Source: DASSJT01 sp035691065 (GTDB lineage Bacteria; Actinomycetota; Actinomycetes; Actinomycetales; Dermatophilaceae). Taken from it: 64,000 nucleotides of DNA. Below the pieces are notes generated by a model. It worked only from the letters and a program-made list of their open reading frames with translations, was not told the DNA's origin and did no database searches. Both the position numbers and the translations under genes were made by a program. Positions 33,601 to 40,798 of this stretch are shown one piece after another. The first letter of the stretch is position 1. The number at the start of each line of letters is the position of its first letter. The DNA lies in the NCBI GenBank assembly GCA_035691065.1, contig DASSJT010000202.1:1-64000 (forward strand). Direction: 5' to 3'.

Positions 33601-33684
33601 CCCCGCCCCGCACGGTCCCAGACCGGCATACGACCTGGCCGCGCCAGCCCAAGGGCCGGTCACTGGGCACTTAGCCCCCCGCCG

Positions 33685-34194
33685 TCAGGGAGCCGCGTCG
33701 AGCTCCTTGCCCAGCCGGCTGACCAGCCGCTCCTCGAAGGACGTCTTCTCGAGCGCGACGCGGAGGTCCGCGACCACGCGCAGCAGCGGGTAGGGCACCT
33801 CGGCGTCGAGCTCCCTCACGGTCGCCTCCGTGGCACGCCACGCCGCTCGCACGAAGGGCAGCATCGCGCGCGCCTCGTCGGTCAGTGCGGCGACGCGAGT
33901 TCGGGCATCGGAACCCATGGTCAGCTCGACGAGTCCGGCGCGGGCCATGGCGGCGACGGTCTGGCTCATGGCCGAGTGGGTCACTTCCATGTGCTGGGCG
34001 AGGGCGGTGACCGTCGACGGACCGTGCCGGTCCAGGTGCAGCAGCGGGGCAGCGAAGCGCGGGCGAACGCGGCCGCGACCGGCTCGCGCGTAGACGCGGG
34101 CGATGGAGTCATCCATGTCATCGAGCAGCCGCCGCAGGGGGCGGTAGTAAGAGCTGTCGAGCACGTCGTCCACGTCGTCGGTTGCAGCGTCCAC
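33685..34194 (-). CDS. MarR-family transcriptional regulator
   Basis: A 169-residue winged-helix regulator. The DNA-binding part reads HLDRHGPSTVTALAQHMEVT then HSAMSQTVAAMARAGLVEL, followed by the wing with SDARTRVAALTDEARAML. The dimerisation helices flank it. GTG at 34194 is chosen: it fits the family N-terminus and lies 7 nt after a TACAGT -10 element, so translation is probably leaderless. Upstream frame is antisense to the prolyl aminopeptidase gene, which is divergently transcribed from an overlapping promoter and is the obvious target. Confidence 0.86.
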   Translation of the reverse strand: MDAATDDVDDVLDSSYYRPLRRLLDDMDDSIARVYARAGRGRVRPRFAAPLLHLDRHGPSTVTALAQHMEVTHSAMSQTVAAMARAGLVELTMGSDARTRVAALTDEARAMLPFVRAAWRATEATVRELDAEVPYPLLRVVADLRVALEKTSFEERLVSRLGKELDAAP

Positions 34195-34201
34195 GGTCCT
34201 A

Positions 34202-34235
34202 ACTGTAACAGGGCTTGTATAAGTGCTGTTAGAAT
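34202..34235. promoter_or_regulatory. symmetrical overlapping divergent promoters with inverted repeat
   Basis: Rightward: AACAGG (34207-34212), 17-bp spacer, TAGAAT (34230-34235), ATG 6 nt later. Leftward: AACAGC (complement of 34225-34230), 17-bp spacer, TACAGT (complement of 34202-34207), GTG 7 nt later. The two -35-like elements are the arms TAACAG (34206-34211) and CTGTTA (34226-34231) of an inverted repeat, the probable MarR operator. Each -35 overlaps the other promoter's -10, so the two directions should exclude each other. Confidence 0.6.
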
Positions 34236-34241
34236 TGCGCC

Positions 34242-35189
34242 ATGTATCCGCCGAGCGAGCCTTATGAGACCGGCTTCCTGCCGACCTCCGAGGGCCACCA
34301 GGTGTTCTGGCAGCAGTGCGGCAACCCTGCGGGCAAGCCACTGCTCGTGGTCCACGGCGGGCCCGGCTCCGGCGCCACCGCGTGGTGGACGACCTTTCCC
34401 AACCCCGAGCGCTACCGCATCGTGATGGTCGACCAGCGCGGCTGCGGTCGGAGCAGCCCGCACGCGGGCGACACCCGACTGGCCTTGGTGGACAACACGA
34501 CGGCGCACCTGATCGACGACTTCGAGAGGCTCCGCGAGCACCTGGGCATCGACTCGTGGCTCCTTTTCGGCGGGTCCTGGGGTTCGACACTTTCCCTGGC
34601 GTATGCCGTGGAGCACCCCGAGCGGGTAAGTGAGCTCGTGCTGTGGGCAGTGGTGACCACTCGGCGCCGAGGCGTGGAGTGGCTGACCCGGACGATGGGC
34701 GACGTGTTTCCGGCGGAGTACGACCAGCTGCTGGCCGTCCTTCCCGCCTCCGAGCGCGGCGGCAACATCCCCCTGGCGGTCAACTGGCTGCTCGTCGGCG
34801 ATGACCCAGTGGCCTGCGACCGGGTGGCTCAGGCGTGGTGTGCCTGGGAGGATCGCATCTCGACGCTGTCGGGGCCGGTCCAAGCGAGCTCGCGCTTCGT
34901 CGATCCGCGCTTCCGGCTGGGGTTCGCGCGGATCGTCACCCACTACTTCGGCAACCACGCGTTCCTGCCCGACAACGCCATCGTGGGTCGGCTTGACCGC
35001 ATCGCCCACATCCCCGCCGTCCTTGTCCGCGGCCGCCTGGACATCGCCTCGCCGCTGCGCGCGGCATACGAGCTGGCAGTTCGTCTGCCCAATGCGACTC
35101 TGCACGTCGTCGAGGGAGAGTCCCACGGTGGTGAGGACGAGACGGACCGCGTGCTGGTCAGGGCGCTTGACGCGTTCGCCGAACCGTGA
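34242..35189 (+). CDS. pip: prolyl aminopeptidase (S33 family alpha/beta hydrolase)
   Basis: A 315-residue proline iminopeptidase. The oxyanion region is LLVVHGGPGSGATAWW, the DQRGCGRSSP block follows, the nucleophile elbow is GGSWGSTLSLAYA, and the acid and His are in GRLDIASP and EGESHGGED. The enzyme releases N-terminal proline from peptides in the cytoplasm. ATG at 34242 directly follows a -10 element by 6 nt with no Shine-Dalgarno, indicating a leaderless mRNA. Control by the divergent MarR protein is likely from the shared inverted repeat. The His motif reads SHGGED rather than the common SGHS-type, which may narrow substrate use. Confidence 0.87.
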   Translation: MYPPSEPYETGFLPTSEGHQVFWQQCGNPAGKPLLVVHGGPGSGATAWWTTFPNPERYRIVMVDQRGCGRSSPHAGDTRLALVDNTTAHLIDDFERLREHLGIDSWLLFGGSWGSTLSLAYAVEHPERVSELVLWAVVTTRRRGVEWLTRTMGDVFPAEYDQLLAVLPASERGGNIPLAVNWLLVGDDPVACDRVAQAWCAWEDRISTLSGPVQASSRFVDPRFRLGFARIVTHYFGNHAFLPDNAIVGRLDRIAHIPAVLVRGRLDIASPLRAAYELAVRLPNATLHVVEGESHGGEDETDRVLVRALDAFAEP

Positions 35190-35259
35190 CGGCCTGCCAA
35201 CCGCGCCGGTAGCTGGGGGTTTCGTGCCCAGCAGTCGCCCGAAATGACGGTGGAAGTGC

Positions 35260-35385
35260 ATGAACATGCACAGCCAGCGACCGCCGGAGGAGATGACCGA
35301 GGAGCTCAGTCTGGCCGGTCTTGCGGTCGCCGGCCCGGGAGCCGCCATCGACAAGGTCACCGAGGGCGAGGTGGTCCACGGCTGA
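35260..35385 (+). CDS. small ORF of unknown function
   Basis: A 41-codon frame starting MNMHSQRPPEEM and ending DKVTEGEVVHG. GGTGGA lies 6 nt before the first ATG; a second in-frame ATG at 35293 has the better CGGAGGAG site and would give 30 residues (MTEELSLAGLAVAGPGAAID). It follows pip by 70 bp. I recognise no family. The acidic/Gly-Ala pattern could be a small peptide or noise; the RBS quality is the only support. Confidence 0.3.
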   Translation: MNMHSQRPPEEMTEELSLAGLAVAGPGAAIDKVTEGEVVHG

Positions 35386-35442
35386 GCGACCTGCTGCAGC
35401 CCCGGGGTCACGAGTCGGGGGTGGCGAGTCGAAACACCACGG

Positions 35443-35464
35443 TCCCCGGCCAGCTGGCCGGGGA
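35443..35464. terminator. 22-bp perfect palindrome, likely bidirectional terminator
   Basis: TCCCCGGCCAG followed by its exact reverse complement CTGGCCGGGGA. It lies between the rightward pip/small ORF and the end of the leftward gene at 35491, so it can terminate both. A role as binding site for a dimeric protein is the alternative. Confidence 0.6.
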
Positions 35465-35490
35465 TCCGTTGGATGTGCGGGTCGCAGCAG

Positions 35491-35994
35491 TCAGTCCTTA
35501 CCGATGACCCACTGGTTCACGATCTTGCCGTCAGTCCCGAGCTCATAGACGACAACACCGCTGGCGCCGGACCACGTAGTGGCCTGCGCGACCATACTGC
35601 CCCGCTGGATGGCGGTGCCGACCTCACTGATGTTGAACGCTGCATTCCGCTGCATGCCCTGCAGCGTGTCGGCGATCTTCGTGTTGCCGGTTACAGTCCA
35701 CCCAAACGGAGCCGGAGCTACCGTGGTCAGCGTCGCGTCCGTGGCGTAGAACGTCGCGATCCGCGCGGCGTCTCCGGCGTTGACGGCGCTGGTCAGGCCA
35801 GTGAGCATCGTCGTGACCGAGGTCTTCGCCAGATCCGCCGGCGGCGCAGTGTCCGCCTTGGTGGCGCGACCGATGAAGAGCCCCGCTCCGAGCCCGACAA
35901 TCAGCAGCAGTACCGAGATGAAAGCAAACCACGGGCTCCGCGTCGTACTCACCACAACGGGTCGGGCAGTTGCTGGACGAGAGGTTGTTGTCAT
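35491..35994 (-). CDS. membrane-anchored NTF2/SnoaL-like protein
   Basis: A 167-residue protein with a cytoplasmic basic N-terminus, one membrane helix (WFAFISVLLLIVGLGAGLFI, residues about 22-41) and an extracellular NTF2-like domain. The domain reads LTSAVNAGDAARIATFYATD, APFGWTVTGNTKIADTLQGM and VVVYELGTDGKIVNQWVIG. The fold suggests ligand or partner binding outside the cell. ATG at 35994 is chosen because GGAGGT lies 6 nt upstream; a GTG at 36003 overlaps that site and is less likely. Confidence 0.78.
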   Translation of the reverse strand: MTTTSRPATARPVVVSTTRSPWFAFISVLLLIVGLGAGLFIGRATKADTAPPADLAKTSVTTMLTGLTSAVNAGDAARIATFYATDATLTTVAPAPFGWTVTGNTKIADTLQGMQRNAAFNISEVGTAIQRGSMVAQATTWSGASGVVVYELGTDGKIVNQWVIGKD

Positions 35995-36098
35995 TTCTCT
36001 CACCTCCCTCCTAGTTCAACGCTCCTGCTGCACCGACGGGCTCGTAGAGGCCAAGGTCCCGCTGCCTCACGGGAGGTGAAAAGGGGTGTCCCTTCACA

Positions 36099-36227
36099 CG
36101 ACTCAACCCGATCGCCGACGCCGAGGAGCCGCCGCTGCGGGTGTTCGTCGGCGCCGCACCGCTGTCGATCGCCAAGGCCGACTACGCCTCCCGACTCGAG
36201 AACTGGGAGAAGTGGGACGACGTGGCC
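36099..36227 (+). pseudogene. C-terminal remnant of a short-chain dehydrogenase
   Basis: The frame reads RLNPIADAEEPPLRVFVGAA then PLSIAKADYASRLENWEKWD. This is the usual C-terminal end of a class of SDR oxidoreductases (EPPLRVFFGxAPLxIAxxDYxxRLATWxEWQ). There is no Rossmann domain upstream and no stop directly after, so only the tail of the gene remains. It points to a deletion or insertion event in this gene-poor interval (35995-36393). Confidence 0.5.
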
Positions 36228-36320
36228 GGCTCGCCGGCATACCTCCTGTTGGGCCCACGCGAAGACTCCAAGCAAGGCAGTGACGAAGGCGTCCGCTGGC
36301 TGGTCCACATGCGAGCCATC

Positions 36321-36386
36321 GGTGACGACAGGCCGAGTCTCGGCGTATCACGTCACCCCGGTCATCCTCCTTCTCTGCAAGGAGGA
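36321..36386 (+). ncRNA. structured 5' leader with Shine-Dalgarno-sequestering hairpin
   Basis: Two elements lie in a row. The first is an outer 7-bp stem GGTGACG (36321-36327)/CGTCACC (36351-36357) enclosing an inner 5-bp hairpin GCCGA-GTC-TCGGC (36332-36344). The second is TCCTCCTT (36365-36372), a 6-nt loop and AAGGAGGA (36379-36386), an 8-bp perfect stem that buries the whole Shine-Dalgarno of the gene at 36394. This looks like a cis-acting translational switch. I do not recognise a known riboswitch class. Confidence 0.5.
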
Positions 36387-36393
36387 GATCGTC

Positions 36394-36600
36394 ATGAGCA
36401 CCATCACGGAGACCCGCGTCCTGCACCTGTCACACGACATGGTCTGCTGCTACTGCGAGCACGCGCGGCACACTTACCTGCCGTGTTCGGACACGTGCGA
36501 CTGTGTTCCTCCACCCGTGCCGGGCATCTACGCGGAAGAGCCGGAACGCACCCGCTGCGTTGCCGCCGTCGACACTGCCGCCGTCGACACTGCCGCCTAG
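36394..36600 (+). CDS. small Cys/His-rich protein
   Basis: A 68-residue protein with an excellent AAGGAGGA site 7 nt before its ATG. Residues 14-37 (HDMVCCYCEHARHTYLPCSD then TCDC) hold six Cys and three His in 24 residues, a pattern suited to zinc, copper or iron-sulfur binding. The C-terminus ends in a 15-bp tandem repeat (AAVDT twice) running to the stop. I recognise no family. Its ribosome site is locked in a hairpin of the leader described just upstream, so synthesis is probably conditional, perhaps on a metal or redox signal; that link is inference. Confidence 0.6.
   Translation: MSTITETRVLHLSHDMVCCYCEHARHTYLPCSDTCDCVPPPVPGIYAEEPERTRCVAAVDTAAVDTAA
36560..36597. repeat. 15-bp tandem repeat at the 3' end of the Cys-rich gene
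   Basis: The 15-bp unit GCCGCCGTCGACACT occurs twice head to tail, followed by GCCGCC and the TAG stop. It encodes AAVDTAAVDTAA. Confidence 0.75.
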
Positions 36601-36628
36601 GTCCTTGGAGGGATCGGTTCGGCGCTAC

Positions 36629-37102
36629 TCAGGCGCGGGTCACCCTGAAGACAGGGAATTTCGGCGCGATGGCCTCAAAGTCGGCCAAGGGTGCGCTGGG
36701 GGAAACGGGTATGTGCGGGCGGCCCCCGGGCACCTTCTGCAGGTAGCGCTTGAGGATGGGCGCGCGGTCGGCGACGGGTATCTCGACAAGACGGCATCGA
36801 CGCGCGAGGACCCGGCGCAGCACCACCTCGCCATGGGCGGCCCGCACGTTGCGAACCCAGTTGCACCTCTCCCCGAGCATGGAGACGAGGTACCACTCGC
36901 CGTCCAGGTCAGCCATTCCGAGCGGGAACCGGGTCGGCTTCCCCGACTTCCTGCCGGCGACCTCGAGGGTGACCCAGCGGCGCGGGAACAGGCCGAGGGC
37001 GAAGGCGCGCGCCCACCAGCGCGCATATCGGCGGGCGGTCGCATCACCCCGGCCGCGGGGGTACATCCGACGGAGGCTCTCGTCCGAATGTCCCAGCCGC
37101 AC
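36629..37102 (-). CDS. F420-dependent nitroreductase/quinone reductase-like (DDN family) protein
   Basis: A 157-residue split-beta-barrel flavin/deazaflavin oxidoreductase. RWVTLEVAGRKSGKPTRFPL, the MADLDGEWYLVSMLGERCNW segment and VRNVRAAHGEVVLRR are the conserved blocks of the DDN family, in which the GxRSGxxR-type loop binds F420 phosphate. Substrates in the family include quinones and nitro compounds. GTG at 37102 is chosen because GGAAGGCGGGG precedes it; an ATG at 37066 would also keep the fold. The longer frame to 38137 is antisense to the epimerase gene. Confidence 0.78.
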   Translation of the reverse strand: MRLGHSDESLRRMYPRGRGDATARRYARWWARAFALGLFPRRWVTLEVAGRKSGKPTRFPLGMADLDGEWYLVSMLGERCNWVRNVRAAHGEVVLRRVLARRCRLVEIPVADRAPILKRYLQKVPGGRPHIPVSPSAPLADFEAIAPKFPVFRVTRA

Positions 37103-37342
37103 GCGCCCCGCCTTCCACCTGGTCCTTCCGAAAGCCTTGCCGGGCTGCGGACCGCGGGTCAAGTGATGGCGCGAGGGCCTGGAGCGAGAACGTTGAGCCG
37201 GATCGGGGCCGGACTGCCGGGCCCAGTCGCGCGCGTGCCTTCGCCCGGACCTTGGCGCAGAGTCCTTACGAGTGTCTGACGGAACGCGCCCAGGAGCCCT
37301 CGCCGGGCCATTGCGGTGCGACGGGGGACCACAATCGGGCTC

Positions 37343-38479
37343 GTGAAACCCCTGAGAGTCATGCTCACCGGTGCCGCCGGATTCATCGGATCCGCGACAG
37401 CCGGGGCGCTCGCGGCCGCTGGCCACGAGGTCATCGGCGTCGATGCGCTGATCCCGCAGGCGCATGCTCGGCCCGCGGCCGCCCCACGGACGGCCACGCT
37501 TGCGGCCGGCTCCCCGGCGCGCACGCCACCAGGCGTGCACCTGCTCGACCTGCGCGACGCGCACACCTGGCCGGACGTGCTGCGCGGCGTCGACGTCGTG
37601 TGCCATCTCGCGGCCATGGTCGGGGCGGGGCTCACGGTCGCCGACCTTCCCGCATACGCCGGCCACAACGACCTCGGAACTGCCTCGCTGCTGAGGGCGA
37701 TGCACGAGGCGGGGGTGCACCGCCTCGTCCAGGCCTCCTCGATGGTCGTGTACGGCGAGGGCCGATATACCTGCCCGCTCCACGGGCCGCAGCAGCCCGG
37801 CCCCCGCGATCCTGCCGACCTCGTCGCCGGCCGCTTCGAGAACGTCTGCCCGGTCTGCGACCGGACGCTCGACTGGGCCCTGGTCGACGAGTCCGCGCCC
37901 GTCGACCCGCGGAGCAGCTATGCGGCGAGCAAGCTGGCCCAAGAGCACTATGCGGCGGCTTGGGCGCGGCAGGCGCCGGGTGTTGCGGTCTCGCTGCGCT
38001 ACCACAACGTCTACGGCCGGGGCATGCCGCGCGACACTCCGTACTCCGGAGTCGCCGCGATCTTCCGGTCGGCGGTCGAGGCGGGCCGTACTCCGGAGGT
38101 CTTCGAGGATGGTGGCCAGATGCGTGACTTCGTGCACGTCGACGACGTCGCTGCGGCCAATGTCATTGCGGTGGACGCGGTTTCGGCTTCACTGCCCAGG
38201 GTCGAAGGACCGCACGACCCGAACGCACACCGGGTCGGCAGCCACACGGCATACAACATCTGCTCCGGCCGGCCGGTCAGCGTCCTGGACGTCGCCCGGG
38301 AGGTGGCCAGGGGACTCGGGTCCGACGCCGAGCCCGTCGTGTCGGGCCGCTTCCGGCTGGGGGATGTCCGACACGTCGTCGCCTCGCCCGAGCGAGCCCG
38401 CGCCCGGCTGGGGTTCGTTGCCCAGGTGAGCCCGGAGGAGGGTCTGCCGCGGTTCGTGACCGAGCCGCTGCGCGGCTGA
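37343..38479 (+). CDS. NAD-dependent sugar epimerase/dehydratase (extended SDR)
   Basis: A 378-residue extended SDR. It opens LRVMLTGAAGFIGSATAGAL (NAD-binding GxxGxxG), has VVCHLAAMVGAG, ASSMVVYGEG (catalytic Ser), SSYAASKLAQEHYA (YxxxK variant YAASK, Tyr-Lys pair) and RYHNVYGRGMPRDTPYSGVA. A Cys-containing insert ENVCPVCDR at about residue 170 is unusual and could bind metal. Likely substrate is a nucleotide sugar such as UDP-glucose or dTDP-glucose. A GTG at 37343 is used; CACAAT lies 7 nt upstream. Its TGA abuts the convergent stop at 38480 with no spacer. Confidence 0.82.
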   Translation: MKPLRVMLTGAAGFIGSATAGALAAAGHEVIGVDALIPQAHARPAAAPRTATLAAGSPARTPPGVHLLDLRDAHTWPDVLRGVDVVCHLAAMVGAGLTVADLPAYAGHNDLGTASLLRAMHEAGVHRLVQASSMVVYGEGRYTCPLHGPQQPGPRDPADLVAGRFENVCPVCDRTLDWALVDESAPVDPRSSYAASKLAQEHYAAAWARQAPGVAVSLRYHNVYGRGMPRDTPYSGVAAIFRSAVEAGRTPEVFEDGGQMRDFVHVDDVAAANVIAVDAVSASLPRVEGPHDPNAHRVGSHTAYNICSGRPVSVLDVAREVARGLGSDAEPVVSGRFRLGDVRHVVASPERARARLGFVAQVSPEEGLPRFVTEPLRG

Positions 38480-40027
38480 TCACCAGGGCGACCAGAGCAG
38501 GTGCTGGATCGCCAGGGCAGTGACCACCTGGACAACCAGTGCGGGGCGCCGAGAGCGCTGCGGCAGGTATGCCGTGGCGAGCAGCAGCCAGGGGACGAAC
38601 GGCAGCCAGATCCGCTCCACCTCGGACTTGCTCATCAGTGAGAGGTCCGCGGCCAGCACCGTGACGACGGAGGCGAGAACCAGGGTGGCCAACGGCTCGT
38701 ATGCCGGGTGACGGGTTGCCCGGGTCAGTTGCGGGGCGGCGTGGGCGACGGCTGCGTAGAGGAGGGGACCGGCGCTCAGGGCGAGGACGGCCAGGTTGGC
38801 CCAGAGCCAGTAGCTCGTCGGGCGATCGGCGGCGATGCCCGACCAGTAGCGCTCCCGCAGCACGGGGAAGGCCTCCCACCAGCGGTAGCCAAGGACGGCG
38901 AAGACCAGGGTAGGGACGGCCGCGGCTGCTGCAGTCAGGGGGAGGGGCCGAAGACTGCCGGCGGCGAAAAGCACGGCCACAGTGACGAATACGAGCAGGA
39001 GGAGGCCGTAGGAAAGCATCACGCACCAGCCGAGCAGCAAGCCGGCCATGATCGACCAGACTGCGGCTGGAACGGCGTGCGGCCCCCGTGAGGCATGGGC
39101 GGCGGGCCCCTGTGGGGCGGCGCGGGAGGCGGACCCCTGCGACGCGGACCCCGGGGAGGCGGACCCCCGCGAGGCGGACCCCTGGGGGGCGGACCCCTGG
39201 GGGGCGGACCCCTGGGGGGCGTGAGCGGCGGAAAGCGCGAGTGCGGCCAGTCCCCAAGCCGCCACAGCGGCGAACATGGCATCTGCCGACACCGCCTGCC
39301 AGATGGCTGCCGGCCCCAGAACGAGAAAGGGCGCTGCGACGCGCACCTGTCGCTCAGCCCCGAGGGCTCTGGCCGCGACAGCGACCCCGAGTGGCGTGGT
39401 CGCGGCGACCGCGACGACCACCAGCCCAGCGGCCAGGCCCGAGCCAAGGCCAACCCGGTCGAGGGCGACGAAGGAGAGCAGGGCACCGGGTGGATGGCCG
39501 GCCACGTGCTCGGCCCAGTGGTCCGGACGGTCGAACGGAATACGCTCGACGAAGTGGCGGAGGGTCTCGGGGATGTCGGTCACCAGGCGCGCGGTCTGGA
39601 GGTACTCGGTGCCCTGGTCGAGCACGCGGCTGATGCCCCGTGGCCCGTCCACCAGCGCCAGGGAGAGCATCCAGGCGAGCCCGAGCAGCCACCCGGCCGC
39701 GAGCAGGCGCCGCCACGGTAGGCGCTCCGCGGCCCGGCCGACGGCACCGGAGCCGGCCAGCACCGCGAGGGCGAGGGCAGGCAGGCTGCCGACCCCGACA
39801 CGTGGGCGCCAGTCGGCAAGGAGCGGCGGAAAGGTGCCGACCTGCACGTCCGTGCCGGTCAGACGCGGCAGGACAGCTGCGAGTCCCACCAGCCCGGCCC
39901 CGGCTACCAGCCCGGCCACTCCCCGGGGGAGTCGGCGCCCTCGCCTCGCGGCCGGCCGCCGGCGCGCCGTGCGACGCTTCCGGTCAGGCTCGGCGCGAGG
40001 CGGTCGTAGCACTGCTGGACTCGGCAT
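38480..40027 (-). CDS. polytopic GT-C-like glycosyltransferase
   Basis: A 515-residue membrane protein with about 10-12 hydrophobic segments after a basic N-terminus. An outer loop contains HVAGHPPGALLSFVALDR, the HPPG motif seen in several GT-C enzymes that use polyprenyl-phosphate sugars. Further loops have FERIP-type and WEAFPVLRERYWSGI sequences. A loop between two helices carries a run of SAPQG/SASRG units from a 15-bp repeat. It most likely transfers sugar to a lipid-linked or envelope glycan. The start (ATG 40027) has no good RBS and is uncertain; a later start would remove only the basic tail. Confidence 0.68.
   Translation of the reverse strand: MPSPAVLRPPRAEPDRKRRTARRRPAARRGRRLPRGVAGLVAGAGLVGLAAVLPRLTGTDVQVGTFPPLLADWRPRVGVGSLPALALAVLAGSGAVGRAAERLPWRRLLAAGWLLGLAWMLSLALVDGPRGISRVLDQGTEYLQTARLVTDIPETLRHFVERIPFDRPDHWAEHVAGHPPGALLSFVALDRVGLGSGLAAGLVVVAVAATTPLGVAVAARALGAERQVRVAAPFLVLGPAAIWQAVSADAMFAAVAAWGLAALALSAAHAPQGSAPQGSAPQGSASRGSASPGSASQGSASRAAPQGPAAHASRGPHAVPAAVWSIMAGLLLGWCVMLSYGLLLLVFVTVAVLFAAGSLRPLPLTAAAAAVPTLVFAVLGYRWWEAFPVLRERYWSGIAADRPTSYWLWANLAVLALSAGPLLYAAVAHAAPQLTRATRHPAYEPLATLVLASVVTVLAADLSLMSKSEVERIWLPFVPWLLLATAYLPQRSRRPALVVQVVTALAIQHLLWSPW
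39109..39222. repeat. in-frame 15-bp tandem repeat in the GT-C-like gene
   Basis: About seven copies of a GGCGGACCCCTGGGG-type unit, some changed to GGACCCCGGGGA or GGACCCCCGCGA. Read leftward they encode SAPQG, SASRG, SASPG and SASQG in a non-membrane loop. Copy number should vary between strains. Confidence 0.85.
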
Positions 40028-40126
40028 GCACTGAGGCTGGCACGAAGGCACGAGCAGACCGCTGGTCCGGGCGCAGGCTTCAGACTTCCGTAAGGATTGC
40101 CGCCGTTTTGGGGGCCTGGCGATTCG

Positions 40127-40132
40127 TAGCCT
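40127..40132 (+). promoter_or_regulatory. candidate leaderless -10 element (GT2 operon)
   Basis: TAGCCT fits TANNNT and ends 6 nt before the ATG of the first gene of the seven-gene operon. No Shine-Dalgarno sequence is present; GTTTTG 16 bp upstream is a weak -35. Confidence 0.4.
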
Positions 40133-40138
40133 CGGCGC

Positions 40139-40798
40139 ATGGACTTCTCGTGCGACCTCGTCCTCCCCTGCCGAGACGAGGCTGCGGCCCTGCCAGGGCT
40201 GCTCTCCCGCGTACCCGCTGGGTTCTCGGTAATCGTGGTCGACAACGGCTCGACCGACGGAACCCCGGACGTCGCTGGGGCATTGGGTGCTCGTGTCGTG
40301 GCGGAATCTCGTCCCGGTTATGGCGCGGCGGTGCAGGCAGGGTTGGAAGCGGCGACTGCCGAGTGCGTCGCCTTCCTCGACGGCGACGGATCCCTCGACC
40401 CACGTGACCTCATCCCCCTGGTCGACGACGTCCTGGCCCGGCGCGCCACCATGGCGATCGGACGGCGCCGGCCAGTGGGGCCGGGGGTCTGGCCCTGGCA
40501 CGCAAGACTGGGCAACGCAGCGGTCCTGTGGTGGCTGCGGCACCGCACCGGTTTGGCGGTGCACGACATCGCCGCGGCCAGGGTCTGCCGTCGAGCCGAC
40601 CTGCTGGCGCTGGGGGTCGCCGACCGGCGGTTCGGCTACCCCCTCGAGCTGCTGGTCAAGGCCCAGCAGGCCGGCTGGCTGATGGTCGAGCATGACGTGT
40701 CGTACGCGCCCAGAGCCGCTGGCACGCGCTCGAAGGTTTCGGGCTCGGTGATCGGTTCAGCCCGTGCCGCAAGGGACTTCGCAAGGGTCCTGTCGTGA
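40139..40798 (+). CDS. GT2 glycosyltransferase
   Basis: A 219-residue GT-A enzyme of the dolichyl-phosphate-sugar synthase type. CDLVLPCRDEAAALPGLLSR, VIVVDNGSTDGTPDVA, GYGAAVQAGLEAATAECVAF and the metal-binding FLDGDGSLDP (Asp-x-Asp) are canonical. HDIAAARVCRRADLLALG is the acceptor side. It has no membrane helix. First gene of an operon whose seven members overlap at every junction; it shares GTGA with the next. It probably makes a lipid-linked or transfers a simple hexose for the same pathway as the neighbouring GT-C-like protein. Confidence 0.87.
   Translation: MDFSCDLVLPCRDEAAALPGLLSRVPAGFSVIVVDNGSTDGTPDVAGALGARVVAESRPGYGAAVQAGLEAATAECVAFLDGDGSLDPRDLIPLVDDVLARRATMAIGRRRPVGPGVWPWHARLGNAAVLWWLRHRTGLAVHDIAAARVCRRADLLALGVADRRFGYPLELLVKAQQAGWLMVEHDVSYAPRAAGTRSKVSGSVIGSARAARDFARVLS

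Noticed and set aside
35473..36393. Rightward frame joined to the Cys-rich small protein (375 codons in total)
   Set aside because: The upstream part is antisense to the membrane NTF2-like gene and has no family pattern; only the last 68 codons have an RBS and a coherent sequence.
38480..40693. 737-codon version of the GT-C-like protein
   Set aside because: The part upstream of 40027 is antisense to the GT2 gene and lacks hydrophobic or conserved sequence.
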